Assembly (NCBI GenBank): GCA_036365515.1 | Contig: CM070874.1 | Location: forward strand, 98,562,442-98,626,441 | Reading direction: 5' to 3' | Source: Torymus aiolomorphi | Lineage: Eukaryota; Arthropoda; Insecta; Hymenoptera; Torymidae | DNA length: 64,000 nucleotides | In this document: piece by piece, positions 39,726-50,458 of the stretch | How the letters are laid out: every line of letters starts with the position of its first letter | How positions within the stretch are numbered: the first letter of the stretch is position 1 | Program-made: the position numbers and the translations under genes | The notes under the pieces: model-generated | Database searches by the model: none | What the model saw: the letters and a program-made list of their open reading frames with translations, nothing else | Told to the model about the DNA's origin: nothing

Positions 39726-40038
39726 ATGTACCTTTATATATATGTGTGTGTGTGCATGCGTGTGTGAAATGATGCAGTACTGGTGTCACTTTAACGAACG
39801 AACGAGACAGATATAAGCAGTGGTGGCGATGGCTAAAGAAAATTATTGTCTATCTCTATTGATTTATATATTGATATCTGATTTTTGTGATTGATATCTG
39901 ATATTTGTGGAGGAGTTGCTGTGGCGCACGAAAAAAGCGCAAAACCACGGATATCCCAATGCAGTTCCGATTGTTTGTACTAAAAAATTTGGGCTTGGCC
40001 TGCAGCCTCGTGAATCATTTACGATAGTATTTAAGGTA

Positions 40039-40263
40039 CACTGAGAGAAGGATTTATGTATATTTAATAAGAAAATATATAAAAAATGTACAGAGAAATA
40101 CATTATCTATAAATATCGCTGTTAATATGCGCAAATCAACTAAATATATGCGCATCTTTATAGCATGAATATGGATATTTCCGTTAAATATTTCTTTATT
40201 TCGTCAAAATCATCTATTTTAATATTAACAGTTTATTAACTACAAATAAATCCTTCTCTCAGT
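40039..40263. mobile_element. MITE with CACTGAGAGAAGGATTTA ends
   Basis: Left ACTGAGAGAAGGATTTATGTA and right TACAAATAAATCCTTCTCTCAGT are inverted. 225 bp. A lone left end of the same family is at 61891. Confidence 0.85.
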
Positions 40264-40268
40264 ATATA

Positions 40269-40564
40269 ATTGTCGATTATAGACGGAGGCAAAGTTCATA
40301 AAAAAAAGAACTGTTTTTTACAATTGATGTTAATCAGCATCAGCAAGCTTTCGTCCGCTAATTCGCCTTGTCGACCTCTTCAGGCTATCGAAAATCAAAC
40401 GTGTGGTTATATTGTCAAATTGACAATTAATTAATTAAGTTAATTTGACAATTTAACTAAACGTTTGATTATTGACAGCCTGAAGAGGTCGGCAAATTGC
40501 TGATTAACATCAGAGTAAAACACAGTTGTTTTTTATACACTTTGCCTCCGTCTAATCGACAATT
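40269..40564. mobile_element. 296-bp palindromic element carrying a hammerhead-like motif
   Basis: AATTGTCGATTATAGACGGAGGC pairs with GCCTCCGTCTAATCGACAATT. The left arm on the minus strand holds a complete hammerhead-type core; the right arm lacks its second half. The centre has a TTAATTAATTAA core. Confidence 0.85.
40341..40387 (-). ncRNA. Minimal hammerhead-like motif (type I), possibly decayed
   Basis: On the minus strand CTGAAGA (40383-40377), a stem-loop region and GAA (40352-40350) are in order. Stem I is TAGC (40387-40384) with GCTG (40344-40341), with a G-T pair at its end. Stem III would be the self-complementary AGCT (40349-40346), possible only between two molecules, followed by T40345 as the cleavage base. 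Stem II (GTC/GAC plus a bulged G) is weak, so activity is doubtful. Confidence 0.5.
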
Positions 40565-40792
40565 ATTCCTTAAATATTACTACTGGAGAGCGAGAGATTA
40601 ATTAAGTTAAAGATACTCTAAGTTTTGTTCAATAATAAACAAGGCCGTAATACTATTGCAAATAGCTGTTTTATCGAAGTTTCGTTTTGCTTCTATTTGG
40701 AGGAAACTTTCTGATACTAAGAAACCGTTTTGATATACCTATATGTTTTGAGATATTTGGAATCGAAAAATATGAGTTTTAAAAACACACCC

Positions 40793-40831
40793 ACGCGCGC
40801 GCGCACACACACGCACATGCACACACATACA

Positions 40832-40871
<40 letters not shown>

Positions 40872-40877
40872 CACACA
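40793..40877. repeat. (CA)n / (CGCA)n microsatellite
   Basis: CGCGCGCACACA then about nine GCAC units. Confidence 0.95.
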
Positions 40878-41273
40878 AATAATGAGTTTGAAAAGTTTAT
40901 CTTAATTGTGTTTTGTCAATAAAGTGTTATATTATTGCAATATAAAAAAGGAGGATATTAATAACAATTAACAAACAGTGTGATAATTCCATGCGACAAC
41001 AGAGAATTAACAATAGTATTGAGTTTTTCTTCTAGCGATGGAAAAAGCACCGCAAACTTGAAAGCTGAAAAAGCTAAAATTGTTACACGAAGTTTATCAT
41101 AAGATCGTTGATGCTAGGAACTTAAAGGATGTGTCAGGCCAACAAGTTCTGCGAGAAATTTGATGTACTTAGGATAATGCGAAAAATGTCGACACAGACA
41201 CCCTCGAGAATTCGTACAATGTTCAGAAAAATATGAAGATAATGCATTAACGAACATTTTTTTGCTGCACATA
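40878..41273. other. Spacer, nothing recognised
   Basis: No supported gene or element. Confidence 0.4.
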
Positions 41274-42277
41274 CACTGAGACAAATGTTGTAGTAAATTT
41301 TATTATAACTGTAATAAAAATTACTATAAAGTATAGGAAGGGTGAGACAAATACACTTTATGCTGCATTTTTATTATAATTGTATCAATAATTACAAAAT
41401 TTCTTGTAATTTTTATGACAGTTGTTGATTAGAAAGTATTACGAAATAAAAGAAAAATTGCTATACACATAGCAAAAACTGTGATATAATAAAATTTAAA
41501 ATATATGCTTTTAATTTTTATTAGAATAGAATATAAATTTTATTTTGTAGCGTTTAAATTTTATTTTGTAGCGTATAAATTTTATTTTGTAGCGTATTAA
41601 AAATTACTATAAACATAGTAAAAAGGGCCACATTCAAAAATTGCTACAGGCCATAAGAAAGTTTGCTATCCAACATAGTAAAAATTGCTACAACATTAGT
41701 ATTTTCTGCGCAGATCAAGGCGCCCACGTGTCTGATTGAGGTTATGTTTCTACGGGAATTTCACTTTGTCTTGCTTTTAAGTTTACAAAACATTCAAAAC
41801 CTTACATCAATTATTTTATTTTTATATTATGCACATTAATAATATGTTTCTTTGTGTTATCAAAGTTATTTATTGTCATTATTTAATATTATCTGAAATT
41901 TTCTTGAAATCGATGGTTTGGCATGTACAAGTTCCAAAATTTTACACTCAAGAATCCTATTTGGGTAAGTGGTTAGCGCGTCCGATTGCCGCGGTGAAGG
42001 TTGCAGGTTCGATCCCAACGCTCGTAAAAAAATATTTTTATTTCTCATTTTATAATTTATTTTCACATTAAATATTGTATGATTAGAGTCTGAAAATAGT
42101 TCTGAAAACAGGAAGAACGAGAAAAAATTTAATTTTTTGAAATTTAAGGTCATTCATAAAAATTACTATGTTGCATAGCAAAAATTGTTATAATTTCGAT
42201 TTGTCCCTCCGTTCCTACAAAATATAGTAATTTTTCTTATGTTTATAATAAATTTTACTACAACATTTCTCTCAGTG
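41274..42277. mobile_element. CACTGAG-ended element with tRNA-like core, copy 3
   Basis: Ends CACTGAGACAAATGTTGTAG and CTACAACATTTCTCTCAGTG are inverted. A three-fold tandem TTTTATTTTGTAGCGT lies at 41539-41596. TCTGATTGAGGTTATGTTT is shared with copy 2. 1004 bp, no transposase. Confidence 0.88.
41958..42029 (+). other. tRNA-like module in element
   Basis: A-box-like TGGGTAAGTGGTTAGCGCG at 41960 and B-box GGTTCGATCCC at 42006. This is the best tRNA resemblance of the set, but pairing of the acceptor stem is poor. Confidence 0.6.
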
Positions 42278-42610
42278 TAGACATACGCACTCGCGGTCGC
42301 AGGCACAGCCGTACTGTCATTTTTTTAAATAGTGTAAATTTTAATTGCAGATTTCACAGTAAAACATTTGTAAGATGTTTTCTCGAAAAATTTTTTTTTC
42401 CTGTAACAGAACTTCTATAAACAAGTAATAAAAAGAATTTTGTTAAAAGGAAAGATTGAGAATTTTAATTTTTGTTCTGGATTGGTTTAATTTGAAACCA
42501 ATTATTTAAAACCATGGCTTTTTGAGGTGGTTTGTACCTACAGGATCATACCAAATAATAGAAAAGTATATATAGTTGAGTGCACGTTCGTGGTGTATGT
42601 ATTTTATTAA

Positions 42611-42832
42611 GGTAGCGGACGTCAAAGGAACCAATAGTTGTAAAAAATTATTATTGCTTTATTGCCAACGTTTCGGGAGCGTTTGTATACTCCCCTCTTC
42701 AGGGCATAGTAAACAATATCATCATGTTTAATTGATATTGTTTACTATGACCTTATACAAACGCTCCCGAAACGTTGGCAATAAAGCAATAATAATTTTT
42801 TACAACTATTGGTTCGTTTGATGTCCGCTACC
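42611..42832. mobile_element. 222-bp palindromic element with TTAA flanks and a hammerhead
   Basis: GGTAGCGGACGTCAAA and TTTGATGTCCGCTACC are inverted and flanked by TTAA (42607-42610 and 42833-42836). Each arm contains CAACGTTTCGGGAGCGTTTG or its complement. Only the left arm keeps the whole ribozyme core. Confidence 0.9.
42663..42706 (-). ncRNA. Minimal hammerhead ribozyme (type I, short stem III)
   Basis: On the minus strand CTGAAGA (42702-42696) is followed by stem II GGGAG/CTCCC, with one extra G, around TATACAAACG, then GAA (42674-42672). A42671 starts stem III, ACGT (42671-42668), which is self-complementary and could close only between two RNA copies. T42667 is the cleavage base. Stem I pairs GGCA (42666-42663) with TGCC (42706-42703). 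Hammerheads with such short stem III are known from Penelope-like retroelements, where they work as dimers. Here the host is a TTAA-flanked palindrome. Activity is inferred. Confidence 0.72.
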
Positions 42833-42836
42833 TTAA

Positions 42837-44334
42837 TAAAATAGAAAAGTATGTTTTAAAGAATAGTATTTATAACAATTGAAGAAGAAAAAATGTTTGT
42901 ACGTTGGCCAGGTAAAATAATTAAATAAATAAATTGATTTCATTTTTTCATATTTGTCATAGGTATGCTCTTGTTGAAAAATATCCATACGTGTACCTCG
43001 GCATAACATATCTGTCGCGAATGAGGGCATTGACATGGGCCAGACGCCAAAAGAAAAAAATCTTGTTTTTCTACCTTTTATTCCACGGAACAGTCAACAT
43101 GACCAATAAGTGTTCGGAAGTCTATCTCCTAAATAAATACGTTCAAACCCTTTGTCACCAATAGGGCGTTCGACGGGAAATAAAAAAAGAATTATATTGT
43201 AGTCTTGCGTGAGAATTGCACACGCGCAAACTCCTCGGAGACCCACTGACAAGGATGCGCACGAAAATTTGCGCAACCTAACCTCAAATCCACCTTTGCT
43301 TTCTGACACTCACCTGCGGAGCATCGCGCAACACTCGTCGTTCTCCGCTGCCTTTGCCAGTCGTCTTCTTTACGGCAATCGCATGCATGTGAATGGCCAT
43401 ATGCGCCGTCAATGTCAATAGCTCGGTAACACAGCAACCTTTCGTATACATACATACACATAACACACAGAAAGCACCTCTAGCAGAAGGCACACGCGAG
43501 CGAGTCGCGAGAGAGACAGACGTAGAAAACCTGCCCCGTCGAGCGGTGCAGTGTCGCCTCTCAGTCCCGCGGGTTGAGAAGATGCAGGCGTTCGACACTG
43601 CTCGTATATGAATACACTGTACGCTCTCTCTCTCTATATATATATATATATCCAACACAGAGCAGCCCGCTCGACAACAAGGCGAGGGGCTGCCGTTCGC
43701 TGCCACTCGAGTATACCGCGTTTTGCCAAACGCGTCTCCTTTCGACTGTCAATCAGAGGCTTTGGCGCAGAAGCGACGCACACACCATGGGAGAAACGAG
43801 GAAGGTATAACACACGCACTGCCAAGCGAAAATAGTCGGCGTAAACACAACGCGGGGGACGTTGTCGTCAACGACAAAACGACGAGGTACGTATATGCAC
43901 GTGCATGCATGTGTAGACGAACAAGAGACAGCGAGAGGGAGAGAGTGAGAGTGAGAGAAGGAGAGACAGAGCTGCATGCGCACACGCCTCCCGGTGTACA
44001 GCAGCAGGAGTCGAACACTCGCGGTTGGCCAGGATAATAAAAGATAAGAGGGACAGAGACGAGCTCGCAGGCTTCGTCTCGCGCGCGCACACAACATCCG
44101 CAATCTGCGGAAGGACTGACTCCGCTGTCGGGACGGTCGGGATACTCTGTTTCATCGCCGTGAGCGTGTCTGTGTCCGGGCGGCCGTGTTCATGTGCACG
44201 GCTCTTTTCGCTCGTATTCGCGTGCCGCGTTCACGGCATCAGCGCCCCCACCCGCCTGCGCGAAAGGTGAAAGGAGTATATAGAGAGACGGGTCCGAGCT
44301 CACGGGGGATACCGACTACCGAGCTGGGAGAGGA
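42837..44334. other. Spacer, strongly CpG-rich 43210-44330, no gene recognised
   Basis: Long open frames on all strands here reflect high GC and (GA)n/(TA)n tracts, and none resembles a known family. Short (TA)n at 43635-43652 and (GA)n at 43929-43972. Confidence 0.45.
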
Positions 44335-44346
44335 TATATATATATG

Positions 44347-44379
<33 letters not shown>

Positions 44380-44380
44380 C
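44335..44380. repeat. (TA)n microsatellite
   Basis: TA run with two short interruptions, immediately left of the P-type element. Confidence 0.95.
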
Positions 44381-44834
44381 CTTCTATATAAAATGCAACC
44401 AGACATAGAGAGGGTCTAGGGAGAGTGTGGCCGATCTACAGGAAGCGGCCATTTTGCGCCTTCGCAACCGCAATTTTTAAATTAGTGAATTCTGACTAGT
44501 ATTTCACTATTTACACTGGATTGTTAAAAATCAAATCCTGAACTCTTAAAAAACTTCTGATAAATTTTGGATATTTTTCATCCTTTTTTTGTTAATTGAA
44601 ATATAATCTAGTAATACAAATTAGGTAATTGAATGATAGAAAATTTCATATTTAGGAGTTGAAGTTTTTATTTGAAAATGCAAAAAAAAAACTTTAAACT
44701 TAAAATAATGTAATAAACAAAACTTATTGTGTATAAAAAAATATATAAAAATAGATCTTCAATTTCCATGATTAGTTGTGATACCATATATTTTAAACGG
44801 GTGTCACCGTAACGCCCATCACTATTGCATTGGG

Positions 44835-44840
44835 TTTATT
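44835..44840 (-). promoter_or_regulatory. Candidate polyadenylation signal
   Basis: AATAAA on the minus strand, about 380 bases after the transposase stop and still inside the element. Confidence 0.4.
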
Positions 44841-45219
44841 GAAATTATTTTTCTAATCTGAAACAAATAAAGGTAAAATCATTATATAATGAAAAACACA
44901 GCTTACAAAGTCAATTCTCTTTACTAATTAAATATTTCTCAATAAAATTCATAAATAAAAATACAAAACAACTTAGTACGTATTAGCTCAATACGTATAC
45001 ACATAGCCATCGATTAACGCGCACAAGAAAAATAAACAAATCTTTTGACTGATTAAACTTTTAGTAACAAATAACTCGATAATAAAGGCACAAAAAAAAC
45101 TACTTTTTTAGCATGCACAGCCACCATATCTCGCTCACATAGAAAAAATAAAATTTTTTTTTACTAATTAAACTTCTAACAACCTCATATAACTGATTAA
45201 TAAAAAAAAATACAAAAAG

Positions 45220-48200
45220 TTATTGTGTATTAGCATGCATAGCCATAGTTCTGCTGGCATAACTACAATGCTTTGAAACTTTAGTTTTTTGTGTATAAAT
45301 TTTTAATCTAAACACCGCATATCGCTTCGCTATATTTGTTTTTAAATTGTGGCACTCCGGTAAAGTATAAGGTATTATTTGAAATTGTTGAGTAAAAAAA
45401 CTACTTAAATTTATGTTCTTTAAAGATTTAACTTTCTCAATGGTACCTCTAAAAGTTTTTTCCATCTCAATGAAGAAATGAAATGTTCTTGAATTAACAA
45501 AAAATAATGATTCTTTAGAATAGCATCTTAATTGTGTTAGTCTGTTGAAAGAATTTAAATCTTGTTTAAAACTACCAACGCATAAGATACAACACTTACA
45601 GAATTTTTGATTCTTACAAATACTTCTTATTAAATAGCCCGCTATGTAATATAATACATTTAATTCTATTTGATCTATTTGAACATGATCACAAACATTA
45701 GGATAGCAAGACGTACTAGAAACATTATTCATCTCATTTGTCGGTTTCTTTTTCAAATTATTGATAACTTCCAAAAAATCAGGTAAAAATTCTCGGTCGT
45801 CCTCGTCATAGCTACTACAAGAAACTCTTCTCATATAATGTGAAATGGTAATAAGCTTTAAATTGTTTTTTAGCTGAATAGCGTTTAAGATACAGTTCTT
45901 CATCCTCAAAACAGAAAATAAATTTTCCAAACAATCTTGGGTAAACCTCCCTCCTAAGACAAATTTGTACTCGCATTGGTCGATTAAATAGGTACCTAAT
46001 TCTATAAATGACATTGTAGATATCACTAGTCCTTTTTGAAAAGGTTTCCATCTATTTGCAACGCCAAATATTAATGATTTAATGAGATCTATAAAACTAC
46101 TTAAGAAATTAATTGTTTCATTAAATTTTTTTAAATTTCTTTTACTAAGAGCTAATATAAGATTTCTTGAAGTCATTATTCTAAACCATTTAGAAAATTG
46201 CAATACTAACCACGCTGTAGTTTTATATTCTACCTTACATTCTTCTGATAAAAATTCTAAAGCTGTGCCTACTTCGAAACTCAAAACTCGTGACGCACTT
46301 TTTACCCTCATTTTCTGAAAGTGCTTACTTCTGTCTAGATAGTCTTCGTTTAGTTTGGGTACAAGTTTTAAATCGAGATCTTTTTGAATGTTAAATAATT
46401 CATACAAATGAGTTGCATCAGCAGAATTACTAGGTAAATTGTAATACTTTACATAATTATCCGGTATGGTTATAGTAACATTATTAAGCATACCTTCTTT
46501 TAAATTTTTAAAAGCGTGGGATGCGTCGTGAAAAAAGTACAAATATCTTTTGGCATCAAGTGGATGAATACATTTGTTTACTATAGTAGAATATCGGTTC
46601 ACATTTATTCCGAACGAACGCCACATGGCTTGATTAGCACTCCCCATATCAGAAACAATTCCATGAACTTTTAATCCAATTCTTTCAGATTTGTTAATGT
46701 ACTTTAAAATAAGAGGTTTGTACTTTTCTCCATTCGTATTACTGTTAGTATAATAAAAATCAATTGTTTGTTTCCATCTTGTTGCAATTCCTGCTAACAT
46801 AAAAACAAGAACATGCGTTGCTATTTCATTGGAATCATGATCTGGAAATGTAACGTTACCTATATAAGTACTATTTGAGTTATCATAACACAGCCCTGAT
46901 TTTATATTAATCTCATCTAAAATTAATAAGCAATCTTTATCTTTATTTATTTTAAATTGGCCAACTTTCATTTCTAAAAAATCAAATATTTCATCACATT
47001 CACCGCTCATGAATTTCCAATTTTGAAGCTTTTTACGCAATGTTCTTAAAGATGGTAAAGGTATGTTTTGATGCAACAGTTCTTTATAACTAGATATGCC
47101 ACAAGCAAATTTTAGTTGGAACGCTTTAACTAAAGTTTCATTGCACCACTTTCGGATCTTCTTATATTTATTACTTAAAATACTAATTTGATCTTCATTA
47201 AAAACGTTCTTATAAACTAATGTATTTTCTTTGTTACATACATTTGTTATTTCTTTTTGTGTTTCTAATTTTTTAATTTTTCTCTTAAGAGCTTGATATT
47301 TTTGTTTGTGTCTCCTTTTCATCGCTATTCTTAATTTTTCACTTTTTTCATACAACTTGACAACTTTTTCATATTTTTTAAATATATCACTACTAGGAGT
47401 ATTTACATATTCTTTGTGTAAATTTAATAGATTTTTTTCCTCTTTGTCTAAATTCTCATCAGAATACTGATCGCTTAGCTCTTCAATGTTTGCACTTTGG
47501 TTATCGCATACTTTTTCTTCATAAGTACTTCTTTGGTCATTTTGATACATTGTTAACTTTGTATTAAGTTGACTACTTGATAATTGAATAGTTTCATCAG
47601 ATGTATCAGATGTTTCCATATCAGTTGCAGTATTTAAAACTTCTGCAAACAATACAAAAATATTAACACTCATAATTTTACAATATTCATTATGTACTCA
47701 TTAATTCACTAATTATATTAACTTTTTAGAAGTGATTTTTGAGTTTCACATTTGTTTTTATACGTAGTTGACTCGTTGCTTGATTCAGTATTTGTTGTAG
47801 ACAATATTTTAATATTCTTACTCAAAGAATCTAATTGCACTAAAACTTGTTCCGAATCTTGCTCGCTATTGATATTATCAACATCTGAAAAATTTATTGG
47901 GTAAAATTTCTAATCATAAATAATAATTTTAAAATTAAATTTAAATTAAAATTATAACTAAACCATTGCATGCTTTCTCTTTCACATGAAATACTAAATC
48001 ACCAAAAATTGTTGGCACAGCACAGCATTTTAATTTCTTTTTGCCATCACAGCGAAGCTTTTCCCACATATCAGAAGCAAAATGATACTAGAAACATATT
48101 AATCGTTGTATTTCACATTCACAACATTTAATCATTGTATTTCAAATAAATTTGAAAAGCATTTTGAAAATATTATTCTAAGTGTTTCAGTGGTACAGAA

Positions 48201-48486
48201 TAAATTAAAGTATCTTGAAATAAAGTTTGTATACCCATATGTTTTTAAAAATAATTTTAAATCAATCAATTTATTAAGCAACAAGTAAATAATACAAATT
48301 CAGGAAAAATATACTTGCTTCACATAAAACAGACTTATCATTAGGGGAAAAGTCAGCATTCATTCCTCCAAGTGAAATACAATTTTGGATCCATTGCTCT
48401 CTACGTTCAGGATCTTTTGGAAAATTGTTTACTTTTACCCCTTTGTCTGTAGAATTAGTACAGCCTCTCAATGCACACTTAGGCAT
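45220..48486 (-). CDS. P-type transposase, four exons, about 958 residues
   Basis: It cuts and pastes the element, binding its ends through a THAP zinc finger. Proposed exons on the minus strand are 48486-48319, 48087-47964, 47884-47723 and 47642-45220, with introns of 231, 78 and 80 bp; all phases join in frame. Exon 1 starts MPKCALRGC and ends in LCE; exon 2 starts YHF, giving C-x4-C ... C-x2-H, and contains AVPTIF, all hallmarks of THAP. A Lys-rich, coiled-coil-like stretch follows (about residues 220-285). Likely catalytic residues are D394 in ILDEINIK, D483 in SDMGSANQ and E724 in CLENLF. Human THAP9 and Drosophila P are of similar size. A start at 47673 is possible but would lose the zinc finger. 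The boundaries are read by eye. Confidence 0.88.
48088..48318 (-). other. Intron 1 of the transposase, GC-AG type
   Basis: No GT donor at the THAP break restores the frame. GCAAGT directly after the LCE codons is the ideal GC-type donor, and TTTCTAG precedes TATCATTTT. If the intron is kept, translation stops after 70 residues with only three of the four zinc ligands. Confidence 0.75.
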
Positions 48487-48515
48487 TGCTTACATCTTTT
48501 TAAAACAGTCATATG

Positions 48516-48562
48516 AAATTACATTTTACTTATATATGTTATATAAAATTACATTTTACTTA
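48516..48562. repeat. 17-bp direct repeat inside the P-type element
   Basis: AAATTACATTTTACTTA occurs at 48516-48532 and 48546-48562, a 30-bp period, between the right end and the start codon. It may be a transposase or promoter binding site. Confidence 0.6.
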
Positions 48563-48885
48563 AGATAATTATTTCATTAAATTATAAAGAATATCTTTAT
48601 ATGTTTGAGCTTAACTTTTAATTACCACTTTTATCTGTATTATTACTAATTTTTTCACTGAAACTTTTTTATCAATTTCCAATTACTTCAATGTTTAAAC
48701 AACTTTATAAAAAAGAAATAAATAAAACGAAAAATTTTCATTGTTTACTTTAATTCTTTAACATCCTTTATAACTATATACATAGTCTCAACCGGAAGTC
48801 ACGGCGAAAAATGGCGCAGCCAATCAGGGAAGGAAACGCGGTTTTGCCACACTCTCCCTAGACCCTCTCTAACCAGACATGTTCG

Positions 48886-48964
48886 GCGCCATGTTGATTT
48901 TTTCTCGAAAATCTCGAAGTATATCTCGAAAATCTCGAATCGCGTCAATTGCGTCTGCTAAAGT
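48886..48964. repeat. CTCGAAAAT repeat stretch, copy 1
   Basis: CGCCATGTTGATTTTTTCTCGAA plus TCTCGAA units match 50459-50530, so the DNA between them may be an insertion or a duplication. Confidence 0.6.
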
Positions 48965-49188
48965 TAGAGGGACTACTAGAGTTTTAAATGCGAACTAGAT
49001 TAAGTTTTGAATACAGATATTGTAGTAATATGTAAATTGTATTTTGTATTATGTTGACATGTTGTTGTATATTACATTATTGTAATTATTGCATTTGTAA
49101 TATAATAATATTAAAGAGGCGTATACATTCAGATGTTGCGCCGTGTTGCATGCGCAGAGATGCAACGTGACTGTGACGCGCGTCATAA

Positions 49189-49228
49189 GACGGTCATGCG
49201 ACCGTCTTAAGACCGTCGCAAGACCGTC
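49189..49228. repeat. Four GACSGTC heptamers at 11-bp spacing
   Basis: GACGGTC then three GACCGTC, separated by ATGC, TTAA and GCAA. Heptamers start at 49189, 49200, 49211 and 49222. Confidence 0.85.
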
Positions 49229-49744
49229 GAAAATATGAAGCAAATGACCATACTTTGTCAAGTTCCTGATGACGCTTATCGCCATTTTAACAGATTTGAT
49301 ATTGATAAATGCAACACATATTTGTCTAAAGTTTTTAAAACTCGTATCGTATATTTCTTAAAATAAACTTTTTATATTTAAACTATTTATTTAATAGCAA
49401 AACTTAGATTAAAATTAAAATTCATGACGTGACCAAAACTTTTAAGACGGTCATTCTGCATCTATGTAGATTTATAGGGTTATAGATTGGATAAATGCAA
49501 TACATTTATGTCTAAAGTTTTTAAAACTCCTATATAGATATACATAAACTATTTTTTAACTATCAAAATTACAATTTAAATATATTTTATTACAAGAATA
49601 AAAGTTACAATCACAAAATAATTTATTAGATTAAATTAACTTTATAATGACAAATATTAAATGTAGCTCCTATTACACTATACTCGGGACTACCGCTTTC
49701 AAATGTAGCTCAATCTGACACAAAATACAACAAACTTGCGGTTT

Positions 49745-50130
49745 TTATAGGCGGTGATCACGAATCTGATATAAAAAATAATGTAATAATGAATTTAAAC
49801 AAAATTATTTAAACAAATTATTGAGAAATATAATTTTTTGAAACTATAATTACGGAACTGTATTATGTTTTGTTTTTGGGGTTGCTAATCACGAATCTGA
49901 TATCAAAAATAATGAAATAATTAATTTAAACCGGATTATTTATTTAACAAACTATTACAAAATAGAATTTTTTGAAACTATAATTACGAAACATGTATTA
50001 GTACAAGTAGGCGGGGGATATGAGGTCCACGCATGTAAGGGAGTTATGTAGACATAAAAAATAAGCAAAACGATTATTTAAATAACTTGTAAACCCCAGT
50101 AGTCAGGGAATATGAGGTCCACGCATGTAA
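49745..50130. repeat. Degenerate tandem duplications
   Basis: ATCACGAATCTGATAT recurs about 128 bp apart (near 49757 and 49887), with TTTTTTGAAACTATAATTACG in both units. ATATGAGGTCCACGCATGTAA recurs about 91 bp apart (near 50018 and 50109). Confidence 0.75.
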
Positions 50131-50458
50131 TTTGCCCACCACTAAGCATCGAAGCCGAAGATTGGCTCCGATTGGCTGAGAGTTGGGTACCTTAATGCAC
50201 AAGGTACATTATGTAGATACTCATGAATGACAGAAATTTTAAAACGGTAATTTCTCGAAAACACGTAAAATGTAGTTACGTCGTCATTCCTGGAAGCCAC
50301 ATATATGTATTTGCATAAATACTTGACCATTTTGATAGCTTTATTAACAAATTATTAGCAAAATAAAAAAAAAAAAAGAAAATCAGCGCGCGAAGCGCGC
50401 GTGTCGAACTCTAGTCCCTCTATAAAAAATGCATCCTTGGCATGGTCGACGCCATGTT

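Larger units (their letters stand above)
44407..48870 (-). mobile_element. P-superfamily DNA transposon, apparently complete
   Basis: The inverted ends start AGAGAGGGTCTAGGGAGAGT and are identical for 25 bp (44407-44431 and 48846-48870). AACCAGACAT lies directly outside both ends (44397-44406 and 48871-48880). Inside is one transposase gene on the minus strand with THAP and RNase H-like parts. The 8-bp duplication typical of P elements is shorter than the 10 bp seen here; either this family differs or two bases match by chance. Perfect ends and open exons argue for a young insertion. Confidence 0.93.
48965..50422 (+). mobile_element. Helitron-like non-autonomous element (tentative borders)
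   Basis: The right end has hairpin GCGCGC-GAA-GCGCGC (50386-50400), a 10-base spacer GTGTCGAACT, then CTAG followed by T, the layout of a Helitron 3' end. A second copy of this end at 53912-53935 diverges just after CTAGT. TAGAGGGACT and AGAGTT at 48965-48983 are inverted relative to 50407-50422, so short inverted termini may extend past the CTAG. No helicase is encoded. Confidence 0.55.

Noticed and set aside
21704..42029. A functional tRNA gene among the tRNA-like modules
   Set aside because: Acceptor and anticodon stems pair poorly and each module lies inside a mobile element.
43192..44419. Cluster of overlapping frames in CpG-rich DNA as a candidate gene
   Set aside because: All six frames are open because of GC content and simple repeats. 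No conserved motif or splice pattern stands out.
45815..46318. Short frames inside the P-type transposase exon
   Set aside because: They overlap the long coding exon in other frames and have no family resemblance.
47643..47673. ATG at 47673 as the real transposase start
   Set aside because: It would drop the THAP domain, while in-frame exons upstream with proper splice sites supply it.
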